55,085 bases of DNA from Legionella moravica DSM 19234 (GCF_000423305.1 NZ_AUHS01000025.1:1-55085); one strand, 5' to 3'; numbered from the stretch's first letter, positions 45,191 through 54,052 are shown. The notes: generated from the sequence alone by a model not told the origin. Translations and numbers: made by a program.

Positions 45191-45972
45191 CAGAACTTCT
45201 GGACCTACAGAGTCAATTTCAAAAATTCCTGTTAACAGGTCATTCTAATATTAAAAATTCTATCGAACAAACAGGACAGGTATTAATAGATACTCGACTG
45301 GGTATTTATCGTGATGCTTATAAATCAAGATTGATTGAGAGTTTGACAACAAGCTATCCCGCATTACATGCTTACTTAGGTACCGAAGAATTTAATAAAC
45401 TCTGCGGCAGTTATATTGATGCTCATCCTTCAAGCTATCGTTCCATCAGATGGTATGGTGATGCTTTAGCCGAATTTGTACACCATTACTACGATAAGCC
45501 CTATGCTTATTTGGCTGAGCTTGCGGAATTTGAATGGAAAATGACTTTGGCTTTTGATGCGGCGGATGATCCGGTTCTGACGGTTCAGAAAATGGGTAAT
45601 GTTCCTGCTGAATCCTGGGCAGGGTTGCAGTTTACTCTTCATTCATCAGTTCAGCGCTTGAACCATTTTTGGAATGCAATCCCTGTTTGGTACACGTTGA
45701 TTCATGATCAGGCTTTACCAGAAATAAATAAGACCATTAAAGCGACCTCCTGGGTGGTTTGGCGAACTTCGGAGTACCTGATTCAATACTACAGTATGTC
45801 TGAAGAAGAAGCCTGGGCTTTAGATGCTGTAATTCAGGGTTTGTCCTTCGGTGAGCTCTGTGAAGGATTGTGTCAGTGGATTGCGGTTGAAGAGGTGGGG
45901 ATTAAGGCTGCGTCATTTTTAAAAAGCTGGATTCAAAACGGAATCCTGTCCCGTCTATTAATTTCTGGTTAG
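45187..45972 (+). CDS. bufC: DUF2063 partner protein (BufC-like)
   Basis: A 261-residue DUF2063 protein: LQSQFQKFLLTG at the start, RLGIYRDAYKSRLIESLTTSYPAL, and a helical domain ending in EGLCQWI. In bufferin and related clusters it is the recognition partner that brings the precursor to the DUF692 enzyme. Its ATG overlaps the bufB stop (ATGA), showing tight coupling. No DoxX-type membrane protein follows, which some clusters have; the next gene is a ligase 74 bp on. Confidence 0.92.
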   Translation: MTELLDLQSQFQKFLLTGHSNIKNSIEQTGQVLIDTRLGIYRDAYKSRLIESLTTSYPALHAYLGTEEFNKLCGSYIDAHPSSYRSIRWYGDALAEFVHHYYDKPYAYLAELAEFEWKMTLAFDAADDPVLTVQKMGNVPAESWAGLQFTLHSSVQRLNHFWNAIPVWYTLIHDQALPEINKTIKATSWVVWRTSEYLIQYYSMSEEEAWALDAVIQGLSFGELCEGLCQWIAVEEVGIKAASFLKSWIQNGILSRLLISG

Positions 45973-46046
45973 TTCCTTTTTGACAGGTTACACTCGAATA
46001 TTATTCTCCTGCAAATTAAAAGCAATTTAAAACATAAGGATATGTC

Positions 46047-47420
46047 ATGCTGAAGTCGAGAGAAGTTCGCACCATTGAGGATGCAAAACGTATTGTTGAA
46101 GAAAGACAGCTCACTCATGTCAAAGTAGGGATATTTGATATGGATGGAGTCATGCTTGGCAAGTATATGAGTCGTGAAAAGTTTTTTTCTGCTCTGGAAC
46201 ATGGTTTTGCTTTTTGTAATGTCATACTTGGTTGGGACTCGAAAGATAAACTATATGATAATGTACACTACACGGGATGGCATACGGGTTATCCTGATGC
46301 ACAGGCTCGTATTATCCCTTCCTCTTGCCGTGATTTAGTCTTTGAAGACAATCAGTTGTTGTTTATTGCTGAATTTGACCAACAAGCAGAATCTATTTGT
46401 CCTCGCGCCGTGTTAAGACGAGTTATTCAAAAAGCTGAAGACATGGGCTTTGATGCTTATGCAGCCCTTGAATATGAGTTTTTTGTTTTTGATGAGACGC
46501 CAGATAGCGTGCGTGCCAAAGGATATCGAAATTTAAAGCCAATTACGCCGGATAATTTTGGCTATTCAATAATCCGCAATACGGTTCATGCCGAGTTCTA
46601 TCATCAAATACTTGATATGGCACAACGAATGGATTTTTCAATAGAGGGATTGCATACAGAAACAGGTCCCGGAGTTCTCGAAGCGGCTATAGCCGTAGAT
46701 TTGGCTGAAGCTGCCGGAGATAAAGCGGCACTGTTTAAAACATTTATGAAAATTCTTGCCCAGCGCAATAATAAAATGGCAACGTTTATGGCCAAGTGGT
46801 CTCCAAATTATCCCGGGCAGAGTGGTCATATTCACTTGTCTCTAAGGTATCGAGAGGGAGGGCAATCTGCATTTTATGCTAAGGACGCTACTCATAATAT
46901 GAGTAAAATTCAACGGCATTTTTTAGCCGGGCAACAAAAATTAATGCCCGAACTATTGGCTATGTTTTCTCCCACTGTTAACAGTTATTCGCGATTAATT
47001 CCAGGCTACTGGGCACCTACCGATGCAACCTGGGGAGTAGAGAACAGAACTACAGCTTTACGCGTTATTCCTGGAAGCGATAAATCCCAGCGTATTGAAT
47101 ATCGATTAGGTTCTGCGGATGCTAACCCTTACCTGGCTTTGGCTGCGGCGATTGGTTCAGGGTTGTACGGCATCGAGCAGGAATGGGAACCAGAACCTGA
47201 AATAAAGGGGAACTCTTATGAGCAGACTCATAATCCCGAACTGGCTTTGCCCCGGACGTTATGGGATGCTGCCCAAAAATTGCGATATTCCAATGCCGCT
47301 AACCAATTATTTGGAAAAGAATTTGTTGCTCATTTTGCGGCAACAAGGGAATGGGAAGAGCGGGAGTTCAGGAAGCATATAACCGATTGGGAATTAGACC
47401 GCTATTTTGAAATTATTTAG
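46047..47420 (+). CDS. Glutamine-synthetase-like gamma-glutamyl ligase
   Basis: The 457-residue protein has the GS fold: ALEYEFFVF (metal glutamate), EGLHTETGPGVLEAAI, SGHIHLSL and the ATP/glutamate-binding NRTTALRVIP and RIEYRLGSADANPY. Its N terminus (VKVGIFDMDGVMLGKYM) is of the GlnA-like type that joins glutamate to an amine, such as PuuA (putrescine), IpuC or GlnA4-type ethanolamine enzymes, rather than true GlnA. It is followed by aldehyde dehydrogenase, iron alcohol dehydrogenase and amidotransferase genes, the partners of such routes. AAGGA precedes the ATG. The amine substrate is inferred only from neighbours. Confidence 0.88.
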   Translation: MLKSREVRTIEDAKRIVEERQLTHVKVGIFDMDGVMLGKYMSREKFFSALEHGFAFCNVILGWDSKDKLYDNVHYTGWHTGYPDAQARIIPSSCRDLVFEDNQLLFIAEFDQQAESICPRAVLRRVIQKAEDMGFDAYAALEYEFFVFDETPDSVRAKGYRNLKPITPDNFGYSIIRNTVHAEFYHQILDMAQRMDFSIEGLHTETGPGVLEAAIAVDLAEAAGDKAALFKTFMKILAQRNNKMATFMAKWSPNYPGQSGHIHLSLRYREGGQSAFYAKDATHNMSKIQRHFLAGQQKLMPELLAMFSPTVNSYSRLIPGYWAPTDATWGVENRTTALRVIPGSDKSQRIEYRLGSADANPYLALAAAIGSGLYGIEQEWEPEPEIKGNSYEQTHNPELALPRTLWDAAQKLRYSNAANQLFGKEFVAHFAATREWEEREFRKHITDWELDRYFEII

Positions 47421-47504
47421 GGGGCTGTTTACATTTCATTATATTCAAGCCGACGTTCCGCGACTTGTTCGCGGAACGTCGAAACTTGAATTGTCAACAG
47501 ACCC
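47421..47504. repeat. Palindromic MITE-like element with long core hairpin
   Basis: The ends GGGGCTGTTTACA (47421) and TGTCAACAGACCC (47492) are inverted. Inside are ATTCAAG/CTTGAAT (47443/47485) and a perfect 13-bp stem at 47451-47481 around CTTGT, with the same CCGCGACTTGTTCGCGG core as the element at 26109. It begins right after the ligase stop codon and could also act as an mRNA processing or attenuation point within the operon. Confidence 0.75.
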
Positions 47505-47534
47505 TGATTTATTAAATTGATAATTGGACGAACA

Positions 47535-48926
47535 ATGACTGAAATTTTGAGAACTTATTCACCCATAGATAATTCACTCTATGTAGAACGACCCTATGCC
47601 AATCACCAAGAAATTGAGCAAGCGTTAATCCAAGCCCATTCAGCACAAAAATTATGGAGTCTTTCATCCTTGGCTGAACGTGAAGAATATTGCACTGCTG
47701 CTGTAGATTTTCTGGTAGCTGAGAAAGAGGCAATAGCTGAGGAGCTGTGCTGGCAAATGGGGCGGCCGATTCGTTATGCGCAAGGAGAAATTAACGGATT
47801 GGAGGAGCGATCTCGTTATATGATCGCTGCTGCGAAATCCGCTCTTGCCCCCATTGAGCTACCTGAAAAACCAGGTTTTATTCGATACATTAAACGAGAA
47901 CCATTAGGTGTGGTTTTTGTTATTGCTCCATGGAATTATCCTTTTCTTACTGCAGTCAATGCCATTATACCCGCTATTATGGCGGGTAATGTGGTGCTCT
48001 TGAAGCATTCAGCTCAAACCCCATTAGTAGCAGAGCGTTTTGATGATGCGTTTAAAAAAGCTCGTCTGCCGCAAGGAGTATTTCAATACCTGCATCTGAC
48101 TCATCGTGATACAGAACACGTTATTCAATCAGAACGGATTAATTCAATTGCGTTTACTGGCTCTGTCGCCGGCGGAGAAATGGTAGAGCGAGCCGTAGCT
48201 GGACGTTTTATTAATGTAGGGCTTGAGCTGGGAGGAAAAGATCCGGCATACATTCGTGCCGATGCGAATTTGGATCATGCAGTGGAAACTGCAATAGATG
48301 GAGCCTTTTTTAATTCAGGTCAGTCCTGTTGCGGTATTGAACGTATTTATGTTCATCAGGATGTATTTGAAGAGTTCGTTACTAAAGCCGTACATCTGAC
48401 CAAGCAATATCAATTAGGGCGTTCGGACGATCCTCAAACTACATTAGGTCCCTTGGTTCGTGCTGAAGCGGCCGATTTTGTCCGTTCTCAAATTCAAGAA
48501 GCAATAGAGCAGGGCGCTGTAGCTCACATCAACAGTGCTGATTTTAAAATGGATAAACCTGGAACTCCTTATCTCGCTCCACAGATTTTGACTCAGGTAA
48601 ATCACAGCATGCGCATTATGACTGAGGAGACTTTTGGACCAGCAGTGGGAATCATGTCAGTGGCAAGTGATGAGGAGGCAATTCGTTTAATGAATGACAG
48701 CTCCTTTGGTTTAACCGCAGCGGTATTCACCACTGACATCAACAAAGGAGTTGAGATAGGTGAGCAAATACATACCGGAACTTTTTTTATTAATCGATGT
48801 GACTATCTCGATCCGGCTTTAGCCTGGACTGGCGTTAAGAATTCCGGTAGAGGATGCACCTTGTCTTCCATAGGTTATGAGCACCTGACCCGACCTAAAT
48901 CCTTTCATATAAAAACCAGTATTTAA
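47535..48926 (+). CDS. NAD(P)-dependent aldehyde dehydrogenase
   Basis: The 463-residue protein is a standard ALDH: IAPWNYPF near 130, FTGSVAGG near 207, the general base E231 (LELGGKDP) and the nucleophile C265 in SGQSCCGIER. It oxidises an aldehyde to the acid. It is in the same direction as the ligase, separated by the palindromic element, and followed 21 bp later by an iron alcohol dehydrogenase gene. In a gamma-glutamyl route it would oxidise the gamma-glutamylated aminoaldehyde. I chose the ATG at 47535; a TTG six codons earlier is weaker. Substrate not proven. Confidence 0.9.
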   Translation: MTEILRTYSPIDNSLYVERPYANHQEIEQALIQAHSAQKLWSLSSLAEREEYCTAAVDFLVAEKEAIAEELCWQMGRPIRYAQGEINGLEERSRYMIAAAKSALAPIELPEKPGFIRYIKREPLGVVFVIAPWNYPFLTAVNAIIPAIMAGNVVLLKHSAQTPLVAERFDDAFKKARLPQGVFQYLHLTHRDTEHVIQSERINSIAFTGSVAGGEMVERAVAGRFINVGLELGGKDPAYIRADANLDHAVETAIDGAFFNSGQSCCGIERIYVHQDVFEEFVTKAVHLTKQYQLGRSDDPQTTLGPLVRAEAADFVRSQIQEAIEQGAVAHINSADFKMDKPGTPYLAPQILTQVNHSMRIMTEETFGPAVGIMSVASDEEAIRLMNDSSFGLTAAVFTTDINKGVEIGEQIHTGTFFINRCDYLDPALAWTGVKNSGRGCTLSSIGYEHLTRPKSFHIKTSI

Positions 48927-48947
48927 ACGCAAAAGGAACCTATTTTT

Positions 48948-50111
48948 ATGAACAAACAATCATTAACCGCTAACTGGAATTACCCAACCCGGGTTCGGGT
49001 TGGACCAGGACGAATTCAGGAGCTGGCCGGTGCGTGTGAGGAGTTAGGTATGAAGGCGCCCTTGCTGGTTACTGATCCAGGTTTGGCTGCTACATTAATG
49101 GTAGCCGACATAGTGCATAGGTGTCGGGCTGCTGATTTGAATGTCGGTGTTTTTAGTCAGATTAAAGCAAATCCGACTGGCGAACAGGTGATGGCTGGGG
49201 TGAACGCCTATCAGATAGGTCAACATGATGGGGTTATCGCTCTGGGCGGCGGTTCAGCTCTAGATGCGGCAAAGGCAATCGCGTTAATGGTTGGTCAAAA
49301 CAGACCGCTGTGGGATTTTGAAGACGTAGGGGACAATTGGAAGCGTGTTAACGTTTCAACCATGGCTCCTGTTGTTGCCATACCGACGACTGCGGGCACT
49401 GGCTCAGAGGTTGGGCGAGCATCGGTAATAACGGATACAGAACAACAAATTAAAAAAATTATTTTTCATCCTGCTATGTTGCCAGCTCTTGTTATCATGG
49501 ATCCTGAGTTAACTACGGGTTTGCCCGCTTCTTTGACTGCTGCTACAGGGATGGATGCCTTATCACATTGTCTTGAAGCCTATTGTGCAACATATTATCA
49601 CCCTATGGCAGAAGGGATTGCCATGGAAGGTATTCGTTTAATCAAAGAAAATCTAATCAAGGCATATCAGAATGGCAGTGATTTGGAGGCTCGAACGAAT
49701 ATGCTTGTTGCTTCTGCTATGGGAGCGACCGCATTTCAGCGTGGTTTGGGAGCCATGCACGCACTGGCTCATCCTTTAGGCGCGGTATATGACGCGCATC
49801 ATGGACGACTTAATGCGATCTTGATGCCTTATGTTCTCATAGCCAATCGGCCGGCTATTGAAAGCAAAATAATTCGTTTGACTCAATATTTGTCTTTGGC
49901 TAATGGGTTCGATGGTTTTATGGATTGGATTTTTCAAATGAGACTTGAATTGAGAATTGAACCTGTTTTATCTCAGATAGGTATTGATGATACTCAATTT
50001 GATCGCATCGCGCGCATGGCCACAGAAGATGCTGCAGCCGGTTCCAATCCTATTGTGTTCGATCAAGAGCGTTATAGAGCCATTCTGGAGGAGGCTTGGG
50101 GAACAGTATGA
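48948..50111 (+). CDS. Iron-containing alcohol dehydrogenase
   Basis: The 387-residue group III alcohol dehydrogenase has GGGSALDAAKA for NAD(P), PTTAGTGSE, and the metal-binding DALSHCLEAY, HALAHPLGAVYDAHHG histidines. It interconverts an alcohol and an aldehyde. AAAGGAA is upstream of the ATG at 48948. Its stop overlaps the start of the amidotransferase gene (ATGA), so the two are coupled. Placed after an ALDH, it could oxidise the hydroxyl of a gamma-glutamyl amino alcohol and pass the aldehyde on. Confidence 0.9.
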   Translation: MNKQSLTANWNYPTRVRVGPGRIQELAGACEELGMKAPLLVTDPGLAATLMVADIVHRCRAADLNVGVFSQIKANPTGEQVMAGVNAYQIGQHDGVIALGGGSALDAAKAIALMVGQNRPLWDFEDVGDNWKRVNVSTMAPVVAIPTTAGTGSEVGRASVITDTEQQIKKIIFHPAMLPALVIMDPELTTGLPASLTAATGMDALSHCLEAYCATYYHPMAEGIAMEGIRLIKENLIKAYQNGSDLEARTNMLVASAMGATAFQRGLGAMHALAHPLGAVYDAHHGRLNAILMPYVLIANRPAIESKIIRLTQYLSLANGFDGFMDWIFQMRLELRIEPVLSQIGIDDTQFDRIARMATEDAAAGSNPIVFDQERYRAILEEAWGTV

Positions 50112-50812
50112 AAATAGGCATATTAAAATGCGATAAAGTAAGTGATGAATTTGTTGCGCGACATGGACAATATCCGGAGATGTTTGCCAATTTGTTACGT
50201 CCTGTAGATCCCCATATTGAATTCACTGTATTTGATGCAGAGCATGAACTGCTGCCACCTGATATTCATGCTGCTGATGCCTATCTTATCACTGGGAGCC
50301 GTCATGGTGTGAATGATGGCTATCCCTGGATAGACCAGCTGGAAGAGTTTATTCGTACCTTGCATGCTGCAAAAAAGAAAGTCATTGGTATCTGTTTCGG
50401 GCACCAATTGATTGCCAAAGCTTTAGGGGGGAAGGTCATTAAATCTCCCAAAGGCTGGGGAGTTGGTATGTCTCAAAATCAGGTTGTGCATCAAAAAGAT
50501 TGGATGAAACCATTTAAACCGGAATTTAATATTCTGGTTAGCCATCAGGATCAGGTAGTTGAGCTACCTAAGAACGCTCTGGTTCTGGCTGGAAGTGATT
50601 TTTGCCCTAATTACATGATGCAAATTGAAGAGCATTTTTTTTCTATTCAAGGCCATCCAGAATTTACTAAAGAATATTCGCGTGATTTGATGATTTCTCG
50701 GGAGGATTCTGTTGATGAACTAAAATTGGCCCAAGGCATGAAATCATTGGAATTACATGAAGACGATTCGCTGATAGCGCAATGGATAGTCAATTTTTTA
50801 AGCGCCGGATGA
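50108..50812 (+). CDS. Class I glutamine amidotransferase-like hydrolase
   Basis: A 234-residue GATase1 protein with catalytic C96 (GICFGHQ), H183 and E185 (QGHPEF), and TGSRHGVNDGYPW at 62-74. The family includes stand-alone hydrolases that release glutamate from gamma-glutamyl amides. The ATG at 50108 overlaps the preceding stop and has GGGGA 6 bp before it. As the last gene of the ligase/ALDH/ADH set it is well placed to release the product and recycle glutamate. It could instead act alone as a GMP-synthase-like amidotransferase of unclear role. Confidence 0.9.
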   Translation: MKIGILKCDKVSDEFVARHGQYPEMFANLLRPVDPHIEFTVFDAEHELLPPDIHAADAYLITGSRHGVNDGYPWIDQLEEFIRTLHAAKKKVIGICFGHQLIAKALGGKVIKSPKGWGVGMSQNQVVHQKDWMKPFKPEFNILVSHQDQVVELPKNALVLAGSDFCPNYMMQIEEHFFSIQGHPEFTKEYSRDLMISREDSVDELKLAQGMKSLELHEDDSLIAQWIVNFLSAG

Positions 50813-50834
50813 GGAAGGGTACTGCGCCAACTCA

Positions 50835-50863
50835 TTGACTATTTAGCAGTCTTAAAGGATAAT
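50835..50863 (+). promoter_or_regulatory. Promoter of the LotA-like gene
   Basis: TTGACT at 50835, 17-bp spacer, GATAAT at 50858: a good sigma-70 match, ~45 bp before the ATG. The upstream operon has already ended, so the effector gene has its own promoter. Confidence 0.6.
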
Positions 50864-50907
50864 ATATGATCATGTAATTGGGTTTTAGAGCATCTCTTGG
50901 GGGAAGC

Positions 50908-53064
50908 ATGGGTAAAATAATTGAGGCTACTGGAGATGGTGCCTGTTTATTTAATGCACTGGCCATTGGACTGGGTATTGAAATAAAAAGCGGTCGATTG
51001 GACAGCAAAAAGGATACCCCGGGTTATCAGCAATTACTGATAGAGTTTGCTCAACATCATCCTCAATTTAATCCTCAAACCTGGGATACTTTAAAACAAT
51101 GGTTGAACCATTATAATAATTCCAGGGATTGGGAGCTTATTTTAGCCCCAGCTTTATTTAAACTCAATCAGCGCTATCAGGCAAATCTGGAACAAGAGGT
51201 AGTAAATGAACTGACCAACTTTGTTCGAGATAATAAACAGCTCATTGTTGGTCAAGTTGCAGCTTATGCTTTGGATTACAGCAAATGTCCTAAAATTGAT
51301 AACTTGAATTTTAAGGACAAGCAGAAACTGATCGCAGATCTCGTTCCTCTAATTCGTGATTGGGATCACACCCAGGATTTTAGCAGCATCAAAAGCATGA
51401 TAAGGCACCAGGCAGGTACGCAATTGGATTTCGTGATGCAATTGATTCAGGCTGACCCCAATGCTTTTCAAAGAGGTTACGGTTGTCATGATTTAAAAGA
51501 GATGGCTGATGCTTTATCATTAAGCTTGATTGAAAATGAATTGGAACATCCTTCTGATGAAACGACCCCAATCAGCCTCCAAAACAGAGAGCAGCATTGG
51601 AATGTAGTGTGCAATGACTCTGACTTTGACCCGCAGGTTCAATTTGGCCCACAGAAATTAGATATGACGTCCTTGCAAGCATTTCAGGGAGCAAAACCAG
51701 TAGAGGCTCCTGCCAATCTTCAAGCGATACCAGATTCTCAAGATAATAGCGAAGCAGTTCATTTTAGTCCCAAAGAAGTGGATAATCCTGGTTCCGGGGA
51801 TTGTGCATTTTATGCATTTGCTATTGGATTAATTAATATTATTCAGGAAGAAAACAGCTATAAAAACACTCGCATGTTTGAACGCTTGGTTGCGTTTGAT
51901 GAGTCTTTACTCGATCAATTCGATGCAATCATCCTTTTTGACTTTGATACACCCAATAAAGGATTATTGACTCAATTACAAATGACATTAAGATTGTTAG
52001 ATTATCATTATCGTCTCAATGAGTTAAGAGAAGCATGCGCAAACCCAGAACAGGATTATGCCCAATTAGTGGCAAACAGTAATTTTATAAATTTCGCTGC
52101 ACTCTATTATAGAAATTCTCAGGACATTGATCCCCGTTATAATGAATTTGCCAATTCAGCTGCAGTTAAAGGAGCTATAGCCGCGATTGATCGTTCAAAG
52201 GTCAGAGAGAATTATGAACACCTCACGTTAATCCCCTTATTTTTAAGCCTGATGTACGGTACTCATGTTAAACCCGATGCGATAACAAAAGAAACGCCGC
52301 CCAGTGCTGATTCTCCAATTATTCTTTCCATGAGTCATATCACCCGAGAGGCGTATTGGGGAACCCATTTGGATATGGATTATTTAGCCAGAGCGTTTGA
52401 GGTTAATCTGCATATTTACAGAAATGCTCAACCCATTCAAGAGTTTCATGATGTACCAGAACGTCATACCATTACGTTAATAAATCAGAGAAACGCTCAT
52501 TGGCTGACTGAGTTTATGTTTGCACGGATTACGAATACTGTGAATGCTGTCAGTGTGCCCTCAGAATTGACATCCGATAACCAATCACCACTCCCCGGCT
52601 CCAATCCAACAATAGGGACGCAAAATTCAGTTCCACCTGCTAAACAGAACGAGCTGCCACCTTCTCCCGCACTTGAGGAAAGTGATGACAACAAACTGGT
52701 TCGTTTAAAGCAGTGTGTTGCAAACGCTACCATTGCTTATACTGATTACAGTGAAAGAAATTGCTATTTTTCATTCTTTCATCGTCATGGAAGCAGCGGT
52801 CGGGCAAGAGCGTGTCAGTTTAATACAGAGTTTGCCAAAGTAGGTACTTATACTGATGCGAAGCGATTGTTAGTTCATTTTTTGAAAGACAATAAGAATG
52901 GTAATACTTATGCTCATTCCTATAGAACAATGTTGCTCAACGAGCTGCAGATGGATGGACCCAAGCCCTCTTTGGAGCGAACTGCCAAACAGTATAAATC
53001 CATGCTTCAAGGGTTTATTACTTCTTTAAATCTTCCTAATCCTGCTGTTACGAATAGAAAATAA
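50908..53064 (+). CDS. lotA: LotA-like effector with two OTU deubiquitinase domains
   Basis: The 718-residue protein has two OTU cysteine protease domains. The first shows GDGACLF with D10 and C13, and QHWNVV with H230/W231. The second shows GSGDCAFYAF with C299 and AHWLTEF with H531/W532. Both have the D-G-x-C...H-W layout of OTU deubiquitinases, which strip ubiquitin from host proteins. I recall LotA with catalytic Cys13 and Cys303; Cys13 matches exactly and the second is 4 residues off, so this is LotA or a close homologue with a small indel. A linker (~550-580, Pro/Ser-rich) leads to a helical C-terminal module with SFFHRHGSSGRARA. I chose the ATG at 50908 because GGGGGA lies just before it; a TTG 10 codons earlier is weaker. 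It is a probable Dot/Icm effector. Confidence 0.88.
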   Translation: MGKIIEATGDGACLFNALAIGLGIEIKSGRLDSKKDTPGYQQLLIEFAQHHPQFNPQTWDTLKQWLNHYNNSRDWELILAPALFKLNQRYQANLEQEVVNELTNFVRDNKQLIVGQVAAYALDYSKCPKIDNLNFKDKQKLIADLVPLIRDWDHTQDFSSIKSMIRHQAGTQLDFVMQLIQADPNAFQRGYGCHDLKEMADALSLSLIENELEHPSDETTPISLQNREQHWNVVCNDSDFDPQVQFGPQKLDMTSLQAFQGAKPVEAPANLQAIPDSQDNSEAVHFSPKEVDNPGSGDCAFYAFAIGLINIIQEENSYKNTRMFERLVAFDESLLDQFDAIILFDFDTPNKGLLTQLQMTLRLLDYHYRLNELREACANPEQDYAQLVANSNFINFAALYYRNSQDIDPRYNEFANSAAVKGAIAAIDRSKVRENYEHLTLIPLFLSLMYGTHVKPDAITKETPPSADSPIILSMSHITREAYWGTHLDMDYLARAFEVNLHIYRNAQPIQEFHDVPERHTITLINQRNAHWLTEFMFARITNTVNAVSVPSELTSDNQSPLPGSNPTIGTQNSVPPAKQNELPPSPALEESDDNKLVRLKQCVANATIAYTDYSERNCYFSFFHRHGSSGRARACQFNTEFAKVGTYTDAKRLLVHFLKDNKNGNTYAHSYRTMLLNELQMDGPKPSLERTAKQYKSMLQGFITSLNLPNPAVTNRK

Positions 53065-53156
53065 AGAAGATTTGTTTTTTTTGTGTTTATTCAGGCTGTA
53101 TCACTGAAGTTTGTTTGAGTTTAAGATACCCGATGAGCACGCGGTCTGATTGTTTA

Positions 53157-53190
53157 AGCCCGGTTTTACCGGGCTGAATTTCATTATTTT
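53157..53190 (+). terminator. Hairpin between the convergent lotA and dedA genes
   Basis: AGCCCGG at 53157 pairs with CCGGGCT at 53169 around TTTTA. A T-rich stretch ending in six T follows after ~12 bp on the plus strand. It is a plausible, not ideal, terminator for the LotA-like gene and may block read-through from both sides. Confidence 0.55.
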
Positions 53191-53840
53191 TTAACGGGTT
53201 GTATGGCTTTTTTACCCATAAACGTAATGATTGGCGGTAAGACAGAGATTAAAATGATGCCATAAATGACCAATGTAAAATTTTCTTTAACAATAGGAAG
53301 CGAGCCTAAAAAGAAGCCTAGACCTAGCAGACTACCAATCCAAAGTAGAGCACTTACCAGGTTGTAAAGTGAAAAATGAAGTACTTCCATAGTGCCAATA
53401 CCCGCAATGAACGGCGCAAAAGTTCGGATTATTGGTAAAAAACGAGCGAAAATGAGGGTTTTCCCACCATGTTTTTCATAAAATACATGGGTTTCCTGCA
53501 AATGTTTTTTGTTGAGTAACCAGGATTTTTTAGACGTAAAGATATGGGGGCCTAGCACTCTGCCGATTAAAAAATTCACTTGATTACCCAGCACTGATGC
53601 GATGAACAGAACGAAGAATAACAGGCTAAGGCTTAAGGGATTGCCTGGTTGAGCCGCGATACTTCCTGCTGCAAACAAAAGAGAGTCTCCGGGCAGTATC
53701 GGGGTGACCACTAATCCTGTTTCACAGAATACCACCGCAAATAAGGCCAGATAGGTCCAAAATCCATAGTTTGAAACAAAGGTATTCAAGTACAGGTCAA
53801 TATGAAGGATGTAATGAATCAGGTCGTGTAAATAGTTCAT
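53184..53840 (-). CDS. DedA-family membrane protein
   Basis: The 218-residue protein has the DedA/VTT pattern: FCETGLVVTPILPGDSLLFAAG near 40-61, the FARFLPIIRTFAPFIAGIGTM segment with conserved arginine pair near 128-148, and about five hydrophobic segments. DedA proteins act as lipid scramblases or proton-linked undecaprenyl phosphate/phosphatidylethanolamine transporters and support envelope integrity. The ATG at 53840 has an AGAGAG site. It is convergent with the LotA-like gene and has no operon partner. Which lipid it moves cannot be read from the sequence. Confidence 0.92.
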   Translation of the reverse strand: MNYLHDLIHYILHIDLYLNTFVSNYGFWTYLALFAVVFCETGLVVTPILPGDSLLFAAGSIAAQPGNPLSLSLLFFVLFIASVLGNQVNFLIGRVLGPHIFTSKKSWLLNKKHLQETHVFYEKHGGKTLIFARFLPIIRTFAPFIAGIGTMEVLHFSLYNLVSALLWIGSLLGLGFFLGSLPIVKENFTLVIYGIILISVLPPIITFMGKKAIQPVKK

Positions 53841-54052
53841 TGTCTCTCTGGGGGTCTGGTTAATATAAAGTATGGGCCTTGTTTTGGCTTAACTTTGATT
53901 TAATCAATACAGCACTATTCTCTATTATCACCGAACTTGGAATTTAAACCAATCAATTCAAATAAAATTAAATTTCCTGGCGAAATATGGATTAAGATAA
54001 TACAATTAATTTAAATTAAAGACATTTGCGCTGGAGTAAAAGAGGATTATTT

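Noticed and set aside
47421..47504. Intrinsic terminator after the ligase gene
   Set aside because: The stem is very strong but has no T run, and its ends and core match an intergenic repeat found elsewhere.
50878..50907. TTG start for the LotA-like protein, adding ten residues
   Set aside because: The ATG at 50908 has GGGGGA directly upstream and places the first catalytic cysteine at 13, as recalled for LotA.
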